From JANSWP01 sp041941305 (GTDB lineage: Bacteria > Bacteroidota > Bacteroidia > Chitinophagales > Saprospiraceae): a stretch of DNA of 64,000 bases. The first letter of the stretch is position 1. Every line of letters begins with the position of its first letter. Below the pieces are notes generated by a model. It made no database searches, had not been told where the DNA came from, and was given only the letters and a program-made list of their open reading frames with translations. The stretch spans positions 13,139 to 77,138 of the forward strand of contig JBGTQJ010000043.1 in NCBI GenBank assembly GCA_041941305.1, written 5' to 3'. This document shows positions 1-8,999 of this stretch, piece by piece. A program made the position numbers and the translations under genes.

Positions 1-330
1 GACGGCGTACTTACCGCTTACGAAATTTCCAATCTGGATTTGTTGAATACCAATCTCGTCGTATTGTCAGCCTGCGAAACGGGTTTGGGTGATGTACATG
101 ATGCCGAGGGTGTTTTTGGCTTGCAACGAGCTTTCAAAACAGCAGGAGTGGAAAACCTAATCGTTAGCCTTTGGAAAGTGCCTGATGAGCAGACTTCTGA
201 ATTGATGCAGCTTTTTTATAAACATTATTTAGGAGGGGATTCTATTAGAACTGCTTTTAGAAAAGCGCAGAAAGTGATGCGGGAGAAATCGCCTCCCTAC
301 TTTTGGGCAGGATTTATTTTGATAGAATAA
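1..330 (+). CDS. TPR-CHAT protein, C-terminal fragment (gene cut by window edge)
   Basis: The reading frame is open from base 1 and ends at a stop at 328-330, so only the last 109 residues of a CHAT (caspase HetF-associated with TPRs) domain are visible. The catalytic Cys motif LSACETGLG is present, with the Cys codon at 73-75, followed by the usual tail SLWKVPDEQTSELM and a hydrophobic C-terminus (GFILIE). The sequence is almost the same as the ends of the two full-length copies at 3286-6432 and 9000-11888. By analogy it probably carries an export signal and TPRs upstream, but these lie outside the window. Confidence 0.9.
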   Translation, partial: DGVLTAYEISNLDLLNTNLVVLSACETGLGDVHDAEGVFGLQRAFKTAGVENLIVSLWKVPDEQTSELMQLFYKHYLGGDSIRTAFRKAQKVMREKSPPYFWAGFILIE

Positions 331-388
331 AGAGGGTTGTGTATGAAAAGTGAAAGGTTCCCAAAATCTTTCACATTTTAAATTTCTA

Positions 389-424
389 GTAGCGGAATAG
401 CATAGCTGTTCCGCTATTTTTTTT
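389..424 (+). terminator. Rho-independent-type terminator after first CHAT gene
   Basis: TAGCGGAA and TTCCGCTA form an 8-bp stem around an 11-nt loop, directly followed by a run of eight or more T. It sits 60 bp after the stop codon of the CHAT fragment. Confidence 0.7.
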
Positions 425-512
425 GAAAGCAGTTATTAGTGGATGATTACCTTCTTAAAAAGTAAGTATAAAGAGGTGTTCAAACGATTTTTAAACAAAA
501 AAAAATACTATC

Positions 513-3080
513 ATGAAAACAAAAGGAACATGTTTAACTTTGAAATCACGATTAATTATCCTTTTTTCTCAATCATTGTTTGGGAAAAGAAATAACTTTA
601 TGCTACTTCTTTTTCTGCTGGCATTCTCATCGAACATAGGACAGACACAGATAAATTTTGGACAGACATCTACGATTAGCTTGGGAACAATTGGTGGCGA
701 TACCTTTGGAAATACCATTGCCACAGGAGACATAGATAACGACAATTTCTCTGAATTAATCGTTTCTGATCCTTATAATGGTACCATATCCGTTTTTCTG
801 GGTGGTGAAAATGGGATTGCCAACACGTCGTTGATTACGCTGAATGTTATTCCTCAACCCAACCCAGCCGCCATTCCGCAACCTGTAATAGTGGCGGATG
901 TCAATGATGATGGTTTTGCTGATATCCTGGTCGGACAACCTCAGGCAGGCTTAGGATTAGCCACAAATGCTGGGCAAGTACGTATTTTTATCAATACCGG
1001 CATCGCTCCTTTTTTTCAGCAAGCTTTGACTACTGTTCTTTTGCCGAATCAATCCTTACAAGGTGGGCGATTTGGTTGGTCTATTGACGTTGGAGATTTT
1101 AACGGAGATGACATTTTAGATGTTATTGTAGGGGAACCCCGCGTTAATCTTTCTTTTTTCGGATCCGGCGCAGCTGTTATTTTCAATGGTCCTTTAACAG
1201 GTGGATTTCCGATACCAAACCAAACTCTGTTCGGCAATCAAGGAGATGATTGGTTTGGTTATGTCGTGAAGTCTGCCCAAGTCTTGGGAGACTTTCGGGA
1301 TGAGGCTATAATTGGAAGCCCCGGTTTTGACATTAACGGAAACCCTAATATTACTGGTAGAATCCAGGTTTTTGCCGGAACTCCAGGTGGACTCAATGTT
1401 GTTCCTGCTGTAACTTTTACTGATCCTTGCCCTGCAGGATTAGAGTTTGCTCGTTTTTTTGATGTAGGTGATGTTGATGGCAATGGATTTGCCGATTTAG
1501 TTGTCGGGAGCAGGTTCATGGGTATCAATTGTGCCATTTCTTTTCCGGGTTCAATTGAAAACTTAATTTATGTTTTTCTAAGCAACGGAGCTACTGTAAA
1601 TACTATTCCGGCTTCCACTTTGACTGTGCCTTCCCTGAGCGGAAATGCAGCCGCCTTTGAACGTCAAATAATCCTTGCAGACGTTAATAGCGATTCTTTT
1701 GAAGATGTTATGGTCGGGGCACCTTTGGCCTATGTAAATGGTCAGGGAAGTGCAGGTACGGTTCATTTATTCACTGGAAATGATACACCCCCAGGCGTTG
1801 ATACTCCGGCTGCTCAGGTTTTAGAAGGTTCGGGGGCCTCTGCTTTTTTTGGAACTTCAGCAGCTGTTGCCAACATCCAAGGTTCAGATGATGTGGAGAT
1901 TCTTATTGGTGCACCACAAAATGCATTTGGTGCAGGGGAGGTCATTCTATTTGGAATTACAGATTGTCAAGGTGTTCCAGGTGGTTCTGCATTACCTGGC
2001 TCCGCTTGTAATGACGGCGATCCTGATACCATCAATGACGAATATGATAACAATTGCAATTGTGTCGGCGTTCCTGCGGTTTGTAATAACTGTCCTGATG
2101 CTTTAATATGCGACAATTTCGAAACTTATATTGATGATGAAATCAGCCCACAATCAGATCATTGGACTCTTTGGAATACCAATTCTTTGGATGGTATTAT
2201 AAACTCCGACATGGCCTCAGAGGGCTCTCAATCGATGGAAATCGCTCAGCAAAGTAGTTTTAGTCAACAGGATGTACTGTTGCTATTGGGAGACAAAACG
2301 CAGGGTAAGTACCGACTCTCATTCAACATGTATATACCGGATAATCGACAAGGTTATTTCAATCTTCAGAAATTTCAGAATATTCCCGGAGCAGAATGGG
2401 GATTCGAAATCTATTTTTACCACAATACGTTGGCGAGAATTAGGGCAGGTGGAGGAAACGGGTGGTTTTTGTACCCCCAAGACGATTGGATTCAAATTGA
2501 ACTCTACTTCGATATTGATAACAACATTGTGCGGTTTTACTTAAATGGTATCTGGTTATTTTACTGGAACTTGAGTTATCAGGCTACGAATCCTTTTGGA
2601 ACTCTTCAGGTAGGCGCAATCGATTTTTATGGCGGCGATATTGATTTTAATTCGAATACTGCGGTTGAATATTATATTGACGAAATTTGTTACCAACAAG
2701 TCAATGCCTTGCCTTTTAATGGAGATTCCTTAGATGATCGAGAGGTAACTGCTCAAAGCATTACACCTAACCCTGAAGAGATGGGTAATGTGGTGTACAA
2801 GGATGGAAGAGTGTCAATTAATGAATTCCAACCTGATTTAATGGTCTGGCCAAATCCAAGTTCCGGCAAGTTTACATTAAACATGAACTTAGCAAATTCA
2901 GAATCGGTCATTTTGGAAGTTGTAAATTCCTCAGGTCAACAGGTAAAAAAATTCGATTTGGGCAGGATAAATAATATCGAAAAAGAAGTTGATTTGACCG
3001 GCATGCCCCCCGGGTTATACTTTGTGAAGGTACATACCTCAAATGCAGTGTACCATAAAAAATTGATTCTGATCAGATAA
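513..3080 (+). CDS. Secreted FG-GAP/LamG-like protein with T9SS type A sorting domain
   Basis: The protein has 855 residues. An N-terminal hydrophobic segment ending near GQTQ is the likely Sec signal; the ATG at 513 lies after an A-rich leader. Residues about 50-480 hold FG-GAP/VCBS-type repeats (motifs such as DVNDDGFADILVG and DVDGNGFADLVVG) expected to form a calcium-binding beta-propeller. A Cys-rich spacer (about 485-535, CNDGDPD...NCNCVG) leads to a concanavalin/LamG-like region (about 540-730). The C-terminus from about 777 (VWPNPSSGKF ... GLYFVKV) is a type A T9SS sorting domain, so the protein is probably exported and attached at the cell surface. It lies between two TPR-CHAT genes. 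Ligand and function are unknown; adhesion is an inference. Confidence 0.88.
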   Translation: MKTKGTCLTLKSRLIILFSQSLFGKRNNFMLLLFLLAFSSNIGQTQINFGQTSTISLGTIGGDTFGNTIATGDIDNDNFSELIVSDPYNGTISVFLGGENGIANTSLITLNVIPQPNPAAIPQPVIVADVNDDGFADILVGQPQAGLGLATNAGQVRIFINTGIAPFFQQALTTVLLPNQSLQGGRFGWSIDVGDFNGDDILDVIVGEPRVNLSFFGSGAAVIFNGPLTGGFPIPNQTLFGNQGDDWFGYVVKSAQVLGDFRDEAIIGSPGFDINGNPNITGRIQVFAGTPGGLNVVPAVTFTDPCPAGLEFARFFDVGDVDGNGFADLVVGSRFMGINCAISFPGSIENLIYVFLSNGATVNTIPASTLTVPSLSGNAAAFERQIILADVNSDSFEDVMVGAPLAYVNGQGSAGTVHLFTGNDTPPGVDTPAAQVLEGSGASAFFGTSAAVANIQGSDDVEILIGAPQNAFGAGEVILFGITDCQGVPGGSALPGSACNDGDPDTINDEYDNNCNCVGVPAVCNNCPDALICDNFETYIDDEISPQSDHWTLWNTNSLDGIINSDMASEGSQSMEIAQQSSFSQQDVLLLLGDKTQGKYRLSFNMYIPDNRQGYFNLQKFQNIPGAEWGFEIYFYHNTLARIRAGGGNGWFLYPQDDWIQIELYFDIDNNIVRFYLNGIWLFYWNLSYQATNPFGTLQVGAIDFYGGDIDFNSNTAVEYYIDEICYQQVNALPFNGDSLDDREVTAQSITPNPEEMGNVVYKDGRVSINEFQPDLMVWPNPSSGKFTLNMNLANSESVILEVVNSSGQQVKKFDLGRINNIEKEVDLTGMPPGLYFVKVHTSNAVYHKKLILIR

Positions 3081-3285
3081 CAAGCCATTCTATTTTTCTT
3101 TAAAGTTGATCGAATAAGTTTCTTTTGGCAAAATGAACTATAGCGACAATGGATAAACAGAATAGTTTTTCCAATTTTGGAGTAAAAAATAGATTCTTTA
3201 TAGCAAATTCTTGAATATGTGTCTGATTATCAGTAACTTACTGTTTGGTGCAGAGCCTGATTTTCTAACAAAAAATACATCAACT

Positions 3286-6200
3286 ATGAAGAATCTATTT
3301 TTATTTACCGTTTGTTTTTTTGTTTCTTTTTTGGTGTTTGGACAGGTGGATAGTTTGGACTTAGAGGAGATGAGTTGGGAGGAGTTGAATAGAAAATTTG
3401 AAGAATATTATTACCAAGATGATTTGACAACGTCACTCTTATTTGCCAAAAGGGCTGTTTTAATTTCCAAAAGGGAATTTGGAGAAAAACACAAACTTTA
3501 TTTCAATAGTATGGGAAATCTAGCTCATGTTCATGCTTTGCTTGAGAATTTTGATGCTGCATTACCCATGTTTGAAGAAACTCGAAATCTAATTCAAGAG
3601 TCTCTTGGAAAAAAACATAAAATCTATGGAGATTTAATGGTCAATATGGCAAGCTGCTATGAAACAATTGGTCAATTTGAAAAAGCGCTTGAATTTTATA
3701 ATGAATGTTTGGATAACACATTACTTACCATTGGAAAAGACACTTCAGAGTATGGTTCTAGGTTAAATAAACTAGCTGTTTTATACCTAAAAATGGGAAT
3801 AACTGAACAGGGGTTACCCTTACTGTTAGAAGCAATTGAAAATGGAAAGAAATACTTGGGAGAAGATTCTTTTGATTTTGGCATCTATTTGAATAATCTG
3901 GCAATATATTATCTTATGTCAGGAGAATATGAAAGGGCTTTACCCTTGATATTAAAAACGCTAAGGATTACTGAGAATACAGTAGGAAAAGACCACCTCG
4001 AATATGGGATCAATCTAAGCAATTTGGGATTGCTTTATTTTAACATGGGCAAGTATGAAAAAGCGCTTCCAGTTTTGTTAGAGTGCTTAGCGAATACAGA
4101 AAAAACATTAGGGAAAGAACATTCTGAATATGGAATCAGTTTAAACAATTTAGCTAGTTTGTATCAATCATTAGGGCAATTTGATAAGGCAATAAATTTT
4201 TCTAAACAAGCACTTGAGATTACTGAAAAAGTATTAGGTAAGGATCATCCAGAGTACGCAAATATTTTAACTGGGTTAGGCTTTTTTTATTCTGAGACCA
4301 AAAGTTTTGATGCAGCAACTCAAGTATTAAATGAAGCATTAGAAATTATTGAGAATAGTCTTGGAAAAGATCATTTAAGCTATATAGACGCCTTGCAAAG
4401 ATTAGCAAGGGTTAATTTGGAAATTGGTAAATATGAAGTGGCGAACAGGCTGTTTTTAACAGATTTAGAAATATGCCAGAAAAAATTTGGAAAATTTCAC
4501 GATCAAAATGCCCAAATTTTACTTGGACTTGCTCGTTCTTACCAAAAAATGAACTTAAAAGATAAAGCTGTTTCAAGCTATTTAGAGGCTTTAGAAGTAA
4601 TTGAAAAAGTAAATGGGAAAAATCACGAAGCTTATGGAATATGCCTGAATGATCTTGCAGGGTTTTATCATTCTCAAAAGAATTACACTAAAGCAAAGCC
4701 ATTTTATATTCAAGCATTTAAAAATTATTCCCTCCTTATTCATCAATTATATCCTTCTCTAAGTGAAGGTGAAAGGATCAAATTTCTTCAAACACATAAT
4801 CAGAAACTAAACCAAGGTTTTTCTTTTGCAATAAAAAATCCAACTATTTCATCATACATCCAAGACATTCTCTTAACTGTTAAAGGTATGGCTTTAGGAG
4901 GAAGTATTGAATCAAAGAAAACCATTTTTTCTCTAGTAGATAGTTCCTTGATAGAGAAGTATTATGATTTAAAAATTTTGAGAAGAAAAATGAATTGGAT
5001 ATATACATTATCCGAACAGGAAAAAATAGAACACAACGTCAATCTCGATTCACTTCAAAATAGAGCCACTTTGCTCGAAGGCGAACTCTCCAGAGCCTCC
5101 TCCGCTCTCGCCGCCCAATTCGACCCTGACAAAAAACGACAAATCACTTTCCAAGACCTAAAGGAGGAACTTGCAGAAAACGAAGCAACCATAGAATTCC
5201 TCCACTTCCAATACTACAATGGCAATGAATGGACAGACAGCATCCTTTACTGCGCCCTCCTCACCCGCCCAGGTTATGAAGAACCCAAGTTCATCACGCT
5301 CACCGAAGACAAAACTCTCCAAAAAATCTTGAAAACTTCGGTAGCGCAACAAAGTGACAATTACATCACTAATCTTCAAAAAGGATACGAACTCTGGCAG
5401 CTCCTGTGGAAACCAATCGAGCCTCACCTTGAAGGCATAACTAAAATCCACCTTTCCCCAAGTGGATTGCTCCACCAAGTTGCTTTTGATGCACTGCCAA
5501 CTCAAAAAGAGGGAAAACAAATCCTTGCTGATGAATACGAACTCGCCTACCACGGTACCCTCCGCGATTTCGTTTTGAAAAAAAGCTATGGTGACCATGG
5601 AAAAAGCATCACATTGGTCGGTGGAGCGGAATATGATTTAGACTCAGTTTCCTTGTCTGGGCTGTCACAAAATTTTGATACTGATTTGGCAGTTCTGCCA
5701 AGAGAAGAACCTCTCGAAATCGGCGGCATCAAAATCGCCACTCGCTCCATTCCGGAAGATTCTACCAGAAATGCAGTACATTTTGGGTATTTGCCTGGCA
5801 CAAAAGAAGAAGTCACCAATATTGCCAGACAATTTCAACAACAAAACTGGCAGGTAAAAACCTATACAGATAAACAGGCACTTGAAGATAGGGTGAAAGC
5901 AGAAAGTAGTGAAAAGGCACCCGCCATTCTTCACCTCGCAACACACGGTTATTTCTTTAAACCCTTCGAGGGTGAAGAAAAATACGACAATACCCTTCGA
6001 GAACGCATCATCACTTCTGAAAATCCCTTGCTTCGTTCAGGTTTGGTTTTCACAGGAGTGAATCACACCTGGCAAGGCGGTCAGCCTATTCCCGGCATGG
6101 AAGATGGTGTCCTCACTGCTTATGAAATTTCCAATCTGGATTTGCTGAATACCAATCTCGTCGTGCTGTCTGCCTGCGAAACTGGTTTAGGCGATGTGCA

Positions 6201-6432
6201 CGATGCTGAAGGCGTTTTTGGCTTGCAACGGGCTTTCAAAACTGCAGGAGTGGAAAACCTAATCGTTAGCCTTTGGAAAGTACCTGATGAGCAAACTTCT
6301 GAATTGATGCAACATTTTTACAAAAATTATTTAGAGGGCGATTCCGTGAGGACGGCTTTTAGAAAAGCACAACGAGTCATGCGAGAGAAAGTTCCACCAT
6401 TTTATTGGGCGGGCTTTATATTGATAGAGTAA
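3286..6432 (+). CDS. Exported TPR-CHAT protein (caspase-like), copy 1
   Basis: The protein has 1048 residues. The ATG at 3286 is chosen over upstream in-frame TTG starts because it begins a clean signal peptide (MKNLFLFTVCFF...VFGQ). Residues about 45-490 are roughly ten 42-residue TPRs of the kinesin-light-chain/TPR_12 kind (LGK.H.EYG..LNNLA.LY). After a linker the C-terminal CHAT domain carries a His-Cys dyad: His887 in LHLATHG and Cys964 in LSACETG. CHAT domains are clan CD (caspase/separase-like) peptidases, and TPRs usually bind the regulator or substrate. The signal peptide suggests action in the periplasm or outside, unlike cytoplasmic CHAT proteins of CRISPR type III-E or other immune systems. 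The CHAT half is GC-richer than the TPR half and nearly identical to copy 2. Confidence 0.92.
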   Translation: MKNLFLFTVCFFVSFLVFGQVDSLDLEEMSWEELNRKFEEYYYQDDLTTSLLFAKRAVLISKREFGEKHKLYFNSMGNLAHVHALLENFDAALPMFEETRNLIQESLGKKHKIYGDLMVNMASCYETIGQFEKALEFYNECLDNTLLTIGKDTSEYGSRLNKLAVLYLKMGITEQGLPLLLEAIENGKKYLGEDSFDFGIYLNNLAIYYLMSGEYERALPLILKTLRITENTVGKDHLEYGINLSNLGLLYFNMGKYEKALPVLLECLANTEKTLGKEHSEYGISLNNLASLYQSLGQFDKAINFSKQALEITEKVLGKDHPEYANILTGLGFFYSETKSFDAATQVLNEALEIIENSLGKDHLSYIDALQRLARVNLEIGKYEVANRLFLTDLEICQKKFGKFHDQNAQILLGLARSYQKMNLKDKAVSSYLEALEVIEKVNGKNHEAYGICLNDLAGFYHSQKNYTKAKPFYIQAFKNYSLLIHQLYPSLSEGERIKFLQTHNQKLNQGFSFAIKNPTISSYIQDILLTVKGMALGGSIESKKTIFSLVDSSLIEKYYDLKILRRKMNWIYTLSEQEKIEHNVNLDSLQNRATLLEGELSRASSALAAQFDPDKKRQITFQDLKEELAENEATIEFLHFQYYNGNEWTDSILYCALLTRPGYEEPKFITLTEDKTLQKILKTSVAQQSDNYITNLQKGYELWQLLWKPIEPHLEGITKIHLSPSGLLHQVAFDALPTQKEGKQILADEYELAYHGTLRDFVLKKSYGDHGKSITLVGGAEYDLDSVSLSGLSQNFDTDLAVLPREEPLEIGGIKIATRSIPEDSTRNAVHFGYLPGTKEEVTNIARQFQQQNWQVKTYTDKQALEDRVKAESSEKAPAILHLATHGYFFKPFEGEEKYDNTLRERIITSENPLLRSGLVFTGVNHTWQGGQPIPGMEDGVLTAYEISNLDLLNTNLVVLSACETGLGDVHDAEGVFGLQRAFKTAGVENLIVSLWKVPDEQTSELMQHFYKNYLEGDSVRTAFRKAQRVMREKVPPFYWAGFILIE

Positions 6433-6615
6433 TGCTGCACTCTGTATATAATTTTGATTCCACTGATTACCTTTTATAAAAATCGGTATTTAGAGATAAT
6501 TTGTACAGAAACTATATCTAAATCCGACAAAGAAGAAGATGGTCAAGAAGGATTTATCAGCTTGATATTCCCTCTCTTTTCCGTGGTCTTCCACGTCAAA
6601 AAACCAAATTTCATC

Positions 6616-7905
6616 ATGAAAAATTCAATTGGCGTATTATTTAAAAAGCTATTATTTATTGTAGCATTTGTGAGCCTTCTGAATACTTACAATTTAAATG
6701 CACAAACGAGTATTGGCGTTTTAGGAGGAGTCAATTTTTCCAAGTTCCAATTGGAAGATAAAGAATGGTCTTGGGAAGTTCCAGAATATTCTAGAAGTAA
6801 GGGATGGAAAGCAGGGGGACTTATTGAATTCGGTTCTAACAATCTTCTTTCTCTACAATTGGAACCCATGTGGGTGCAGAAAAAATCTGTTCTAACTCTT
6901 CAAAATATGCATGAACCTCCAACGCTTCCATTCCCACAATTCAGTCAGACTTTAAACTATTTTGAATTACCAGCCTTTGTGAAGTTATCTTTGGGCAAAG
7001 GCAATATTCGACCCTATCTACTTGGTGGCGGTGAGTTTGCTTTCCTTATTAGTGCTACAGAAAAAGACTTGACCTGGAATAACGAAACTTACGACATCAA
7101 AGACCGCTTTGAGCAATTTGACTATGGCTATACTTATGGCGGAGGTATTGAGTTTCCAATTTTCAATAAGGCTTCTTTTTTTGTAGAGGCGAGGAAGAGT
7201 GTTGGCCTTGCGAATATTAATAAGGGGAGTTTTGAAAATGCTTCTGTTTCGACGAGTGGCCTTCAAGTGATGGGAGGGGTGAAGATTCCTTTGTTTGTGC
7301 AGGCTGAACCTTGCGATTGTGAAAACCTAACAGTTTTAGGATATAATTTTCATGTTAATAAGCCAGTGACGAATGCTGGAAACGTTGAAATAACCATTAC
7401 CCTAATTATTAACTACAAGTTAAAGTGTGAAAAGGGTGCTGTTCGAAATGAATGTTCAGGAACCCTTGAATGGTCAAGGGTTGGGGCCAATGCTATTCCA
7501 GTAATTCCGCCTGATCCTTGGAATGGGATAGTTCCAGTGGAATTAATTAATGATGATTCGAAAACAGTAACTGAAAAATGCACTAAGAAAAATCCCCAAA
7601 AGAAGGTTTGGATTTCAAATTATAAAATTAATATTCCTGGTACAGCGCTCCCTGTTACAGGGACCGTAGAGTTTGAATTTGAGGCTTCTTGTTTAGGTGG
7701 TACGACAGGTGTACCCAGAACAATAAAATTAGTTGTTGATACAGGCAAACCTGGGAGAATTAATCAATTAGCTTCAGATTTAGATGGAGATGGATTAACA
7801 GGAGCAGAAGAAAAGAATAAAAAAACAGATCCTAATAACTGGGATACAGATGGAGATAAAATAAATGATAAGGATGATCCAAATCCTCTTAAAAAAGATA
7901 ACTGA
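6616..7905 (+). CDS. Outer-membrane barrel protein with Ca-binding (thrombospondin type 3-like) tail
   Basis: The protein has 429 residues. The ATG at 6616 gives a signal peptide ending at LNAQT; the longer frame from a TTG at 6454 is not credible as coding. Residues about 25-230 look like a PorT/OmpA-type eight-strand beta-barrel of Bacteroidota (GVLGGVNFSKF, YLLGGGEFAF, YGGGIEFPIF). A Cys-containing beta-rich region follows (from about 232, CDCENL). The last 40 residues (DLDGDGLTGAEE, DTDGDKINDKDD) are Asp-rich thrombospondin type 3-like calcium sites. It follows TPR-CHAT copy 1 and precedes a lipoprotein with similar Asp-rich motifs, so the genes may work together. Exact function is unknown. 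Confidence 0.75.
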   Translation: MKNSIGVLFKKLLFIVAFVSLLNTYNLNAQTSIGVLGGVNFSKFQLEDKEWSWEVPEYSRSKGWKAGGLIEFGSNNLLSLQLEPMWVQKKSVLTLQNMHEPPTLPFPQFSQTLNYFELPAFVKLSLGKGNIRPYLLGGGEFAFLISATEKDLTWNNETYDIKDRFEQFDYGYTYGGGIEFPIFNKASFFVEARKSVGLANINKGSFENASVSTSGLQVMGGVKIPLFVQAEPCDCENLTVLGYNFHVNKPVTNAGNVEITITLIINYKLKCEKGAVRNECSGTLEWSRVGANAIPVIPPDPWNGIVPVELINDDSKTVTEKCTKKNPQKKVWISNYKINIPGTALPVTGTVEFEFEASCLGGTTGVPRTIKLVVDTGKPGRINQLASDLDGDGLTGAEEKNKKTDPNNWDTDGDKINDKDDPNPLKKDN

Positions 7906-7956
7906 TCAATTGAGCATTTTCTTTCTTAAATCCGAAAATTTAAAAGAAACCAAAAC

Positions 7957-8036
7957 CTGTTTGTTTGAAAACTGATATTCATAAAAATTCTAAAAAACTG
8001 CAATTTTTATGAAGTTCAAAATTAGACTGAACAGGC
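7957..8036. other. Long intergenic stem-loop
   Basis: A perfect 12-bp inverted repeat (7978-7989 and 8002-8013, TTCATAAAAATT/AATTTTTATGAA) is nested inside CCTGTT (7957) and AACAGG (8031). It lies between the barrel gene and the lipoprotein gene and could be a terminator or an mRNA processing element. Confidence 0.45.
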
Positions 8037-8066
8037 ACTTATTTGGCTAATTAAAACTAAATAATC

Positions 8067-8810
8067 ATGAAAACCAAAATTCAAAAAACTCTGCCAAAAT
8101 TTATTGGAATATTCCTAATTTCTTGCATCCTAATCAATTGTTCATTAGTGGAAACTGATCCGCCTCCTTTTCTACATTGCAACGTACAAGATAACAATTG
8201 CATTGACATCAACTACGACGGCAATGGAGAAAGCATTGAAGAAAATGATCAATTACCTCCAGGTAATTCCGAATTGACAGATACCAATGGGGACGGCATT
8301 CCTGATAAAATCATTCTTGGGACAAAAGGAAATGTTACTCTTAGTGAAGATACAGATATCGAAGATGAGGGAGAGAAAGAAATTATCATGTTGGACTCTG
8401 GTCGTCCGCCTGGGAATTTCATCAGCATCGATCTCGACAATGACAAAGACCCGGACATCATAATTATTGGAACAGGACCGACTGGTATTCGTAGTAGCAA
8501 TATTGATATGGATGGTGATTGTGACCCTGAAATCGTAATTGAAGACCCAACTCGCCCTCCCGAGAGTTCTTACACCGTAGATCTGGATGGTGACGAAAGA
8601 CCAGATGTCATCGTTTTGGGAACTAGTGGTGCTGCCATACGAATAGAAAACATAGACGACCAGCCAGATGATAAAGAAAAAGAGATAGTTGTATTTGATC
8701 CAACTCGCCCCAAGGGCTATTGCAATCCAGTGTCTTTAGATGATGATAATCTTGATGGTCATATTGATACCAAAGACGACCCCGATATTTTTGTTAAGGG
8801 ACAGCAATAA
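8067..8810 (+). CDS. Acidic lipoprotein with Asp-rich VCBS-like repeats
   Basis: The protein has 247 residues. It starts with a lipoprotein signal; the lipobox LINC puts the acylated Cys at residue 25. The mature part has four or five repeats built on DxDxD calcium-type motifs (DTNGDGIPD, DLDNDKDPD, DMDGDCDPE, DLDGDERPD), each followed by a short beta segment such as IIILGT. This resembles degenerate FG-GAP/VCBS repeats. A cell-envelope lipoprotein that binds calcium is likely. It sits directly before TPR-CHAT copy 2. No named family was recognised. Confidence 0.75.
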   Translation: MKTKIQKTLPKFIGIFLISCILINCSLVETDPPPFLHCNVQDNNCIDINYDGNGESIEENDQLPPGNSELTDTNGDGIPDKIILGTKGNVTLSEDTDIEDEGEKEIIMLDSGRPPGNFISIDLDNDKDPDIIIIGTGPTGIRSSNIDMDGDCDPEIVIEDPTRPPESSYTVDLDGDERPDVIVLGTSGAAIRIENIDDQPDDKEKEIVVFDPTRPKGYCNPVSLDDDNLDGHIDTKDDPDIFVKGQQ

Positions 8811-8999
8811 TTAGAGCTAATTTCGCTGAACCATGAAAAGATCAATATAAAATAATAGTGGTTGGGATTTCCAGAAAGTTTCGACCGCTTCTTTTATGTC
8901 TACATTTCACTCAATTATCATTATTTGTTATTAGTTCTGATTTTCAGTAACTTACGATTGATTATCAATCTTGATCTTCTAATAAAAATCACATCAGCC

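Noticed and set aside
6454..6615. Longer N-terminus for the barrel gene from a TTG
   Set aside because: The extension puts 54 unlikely residues before a perfect signal peptide that begins at the ATG at 6616.
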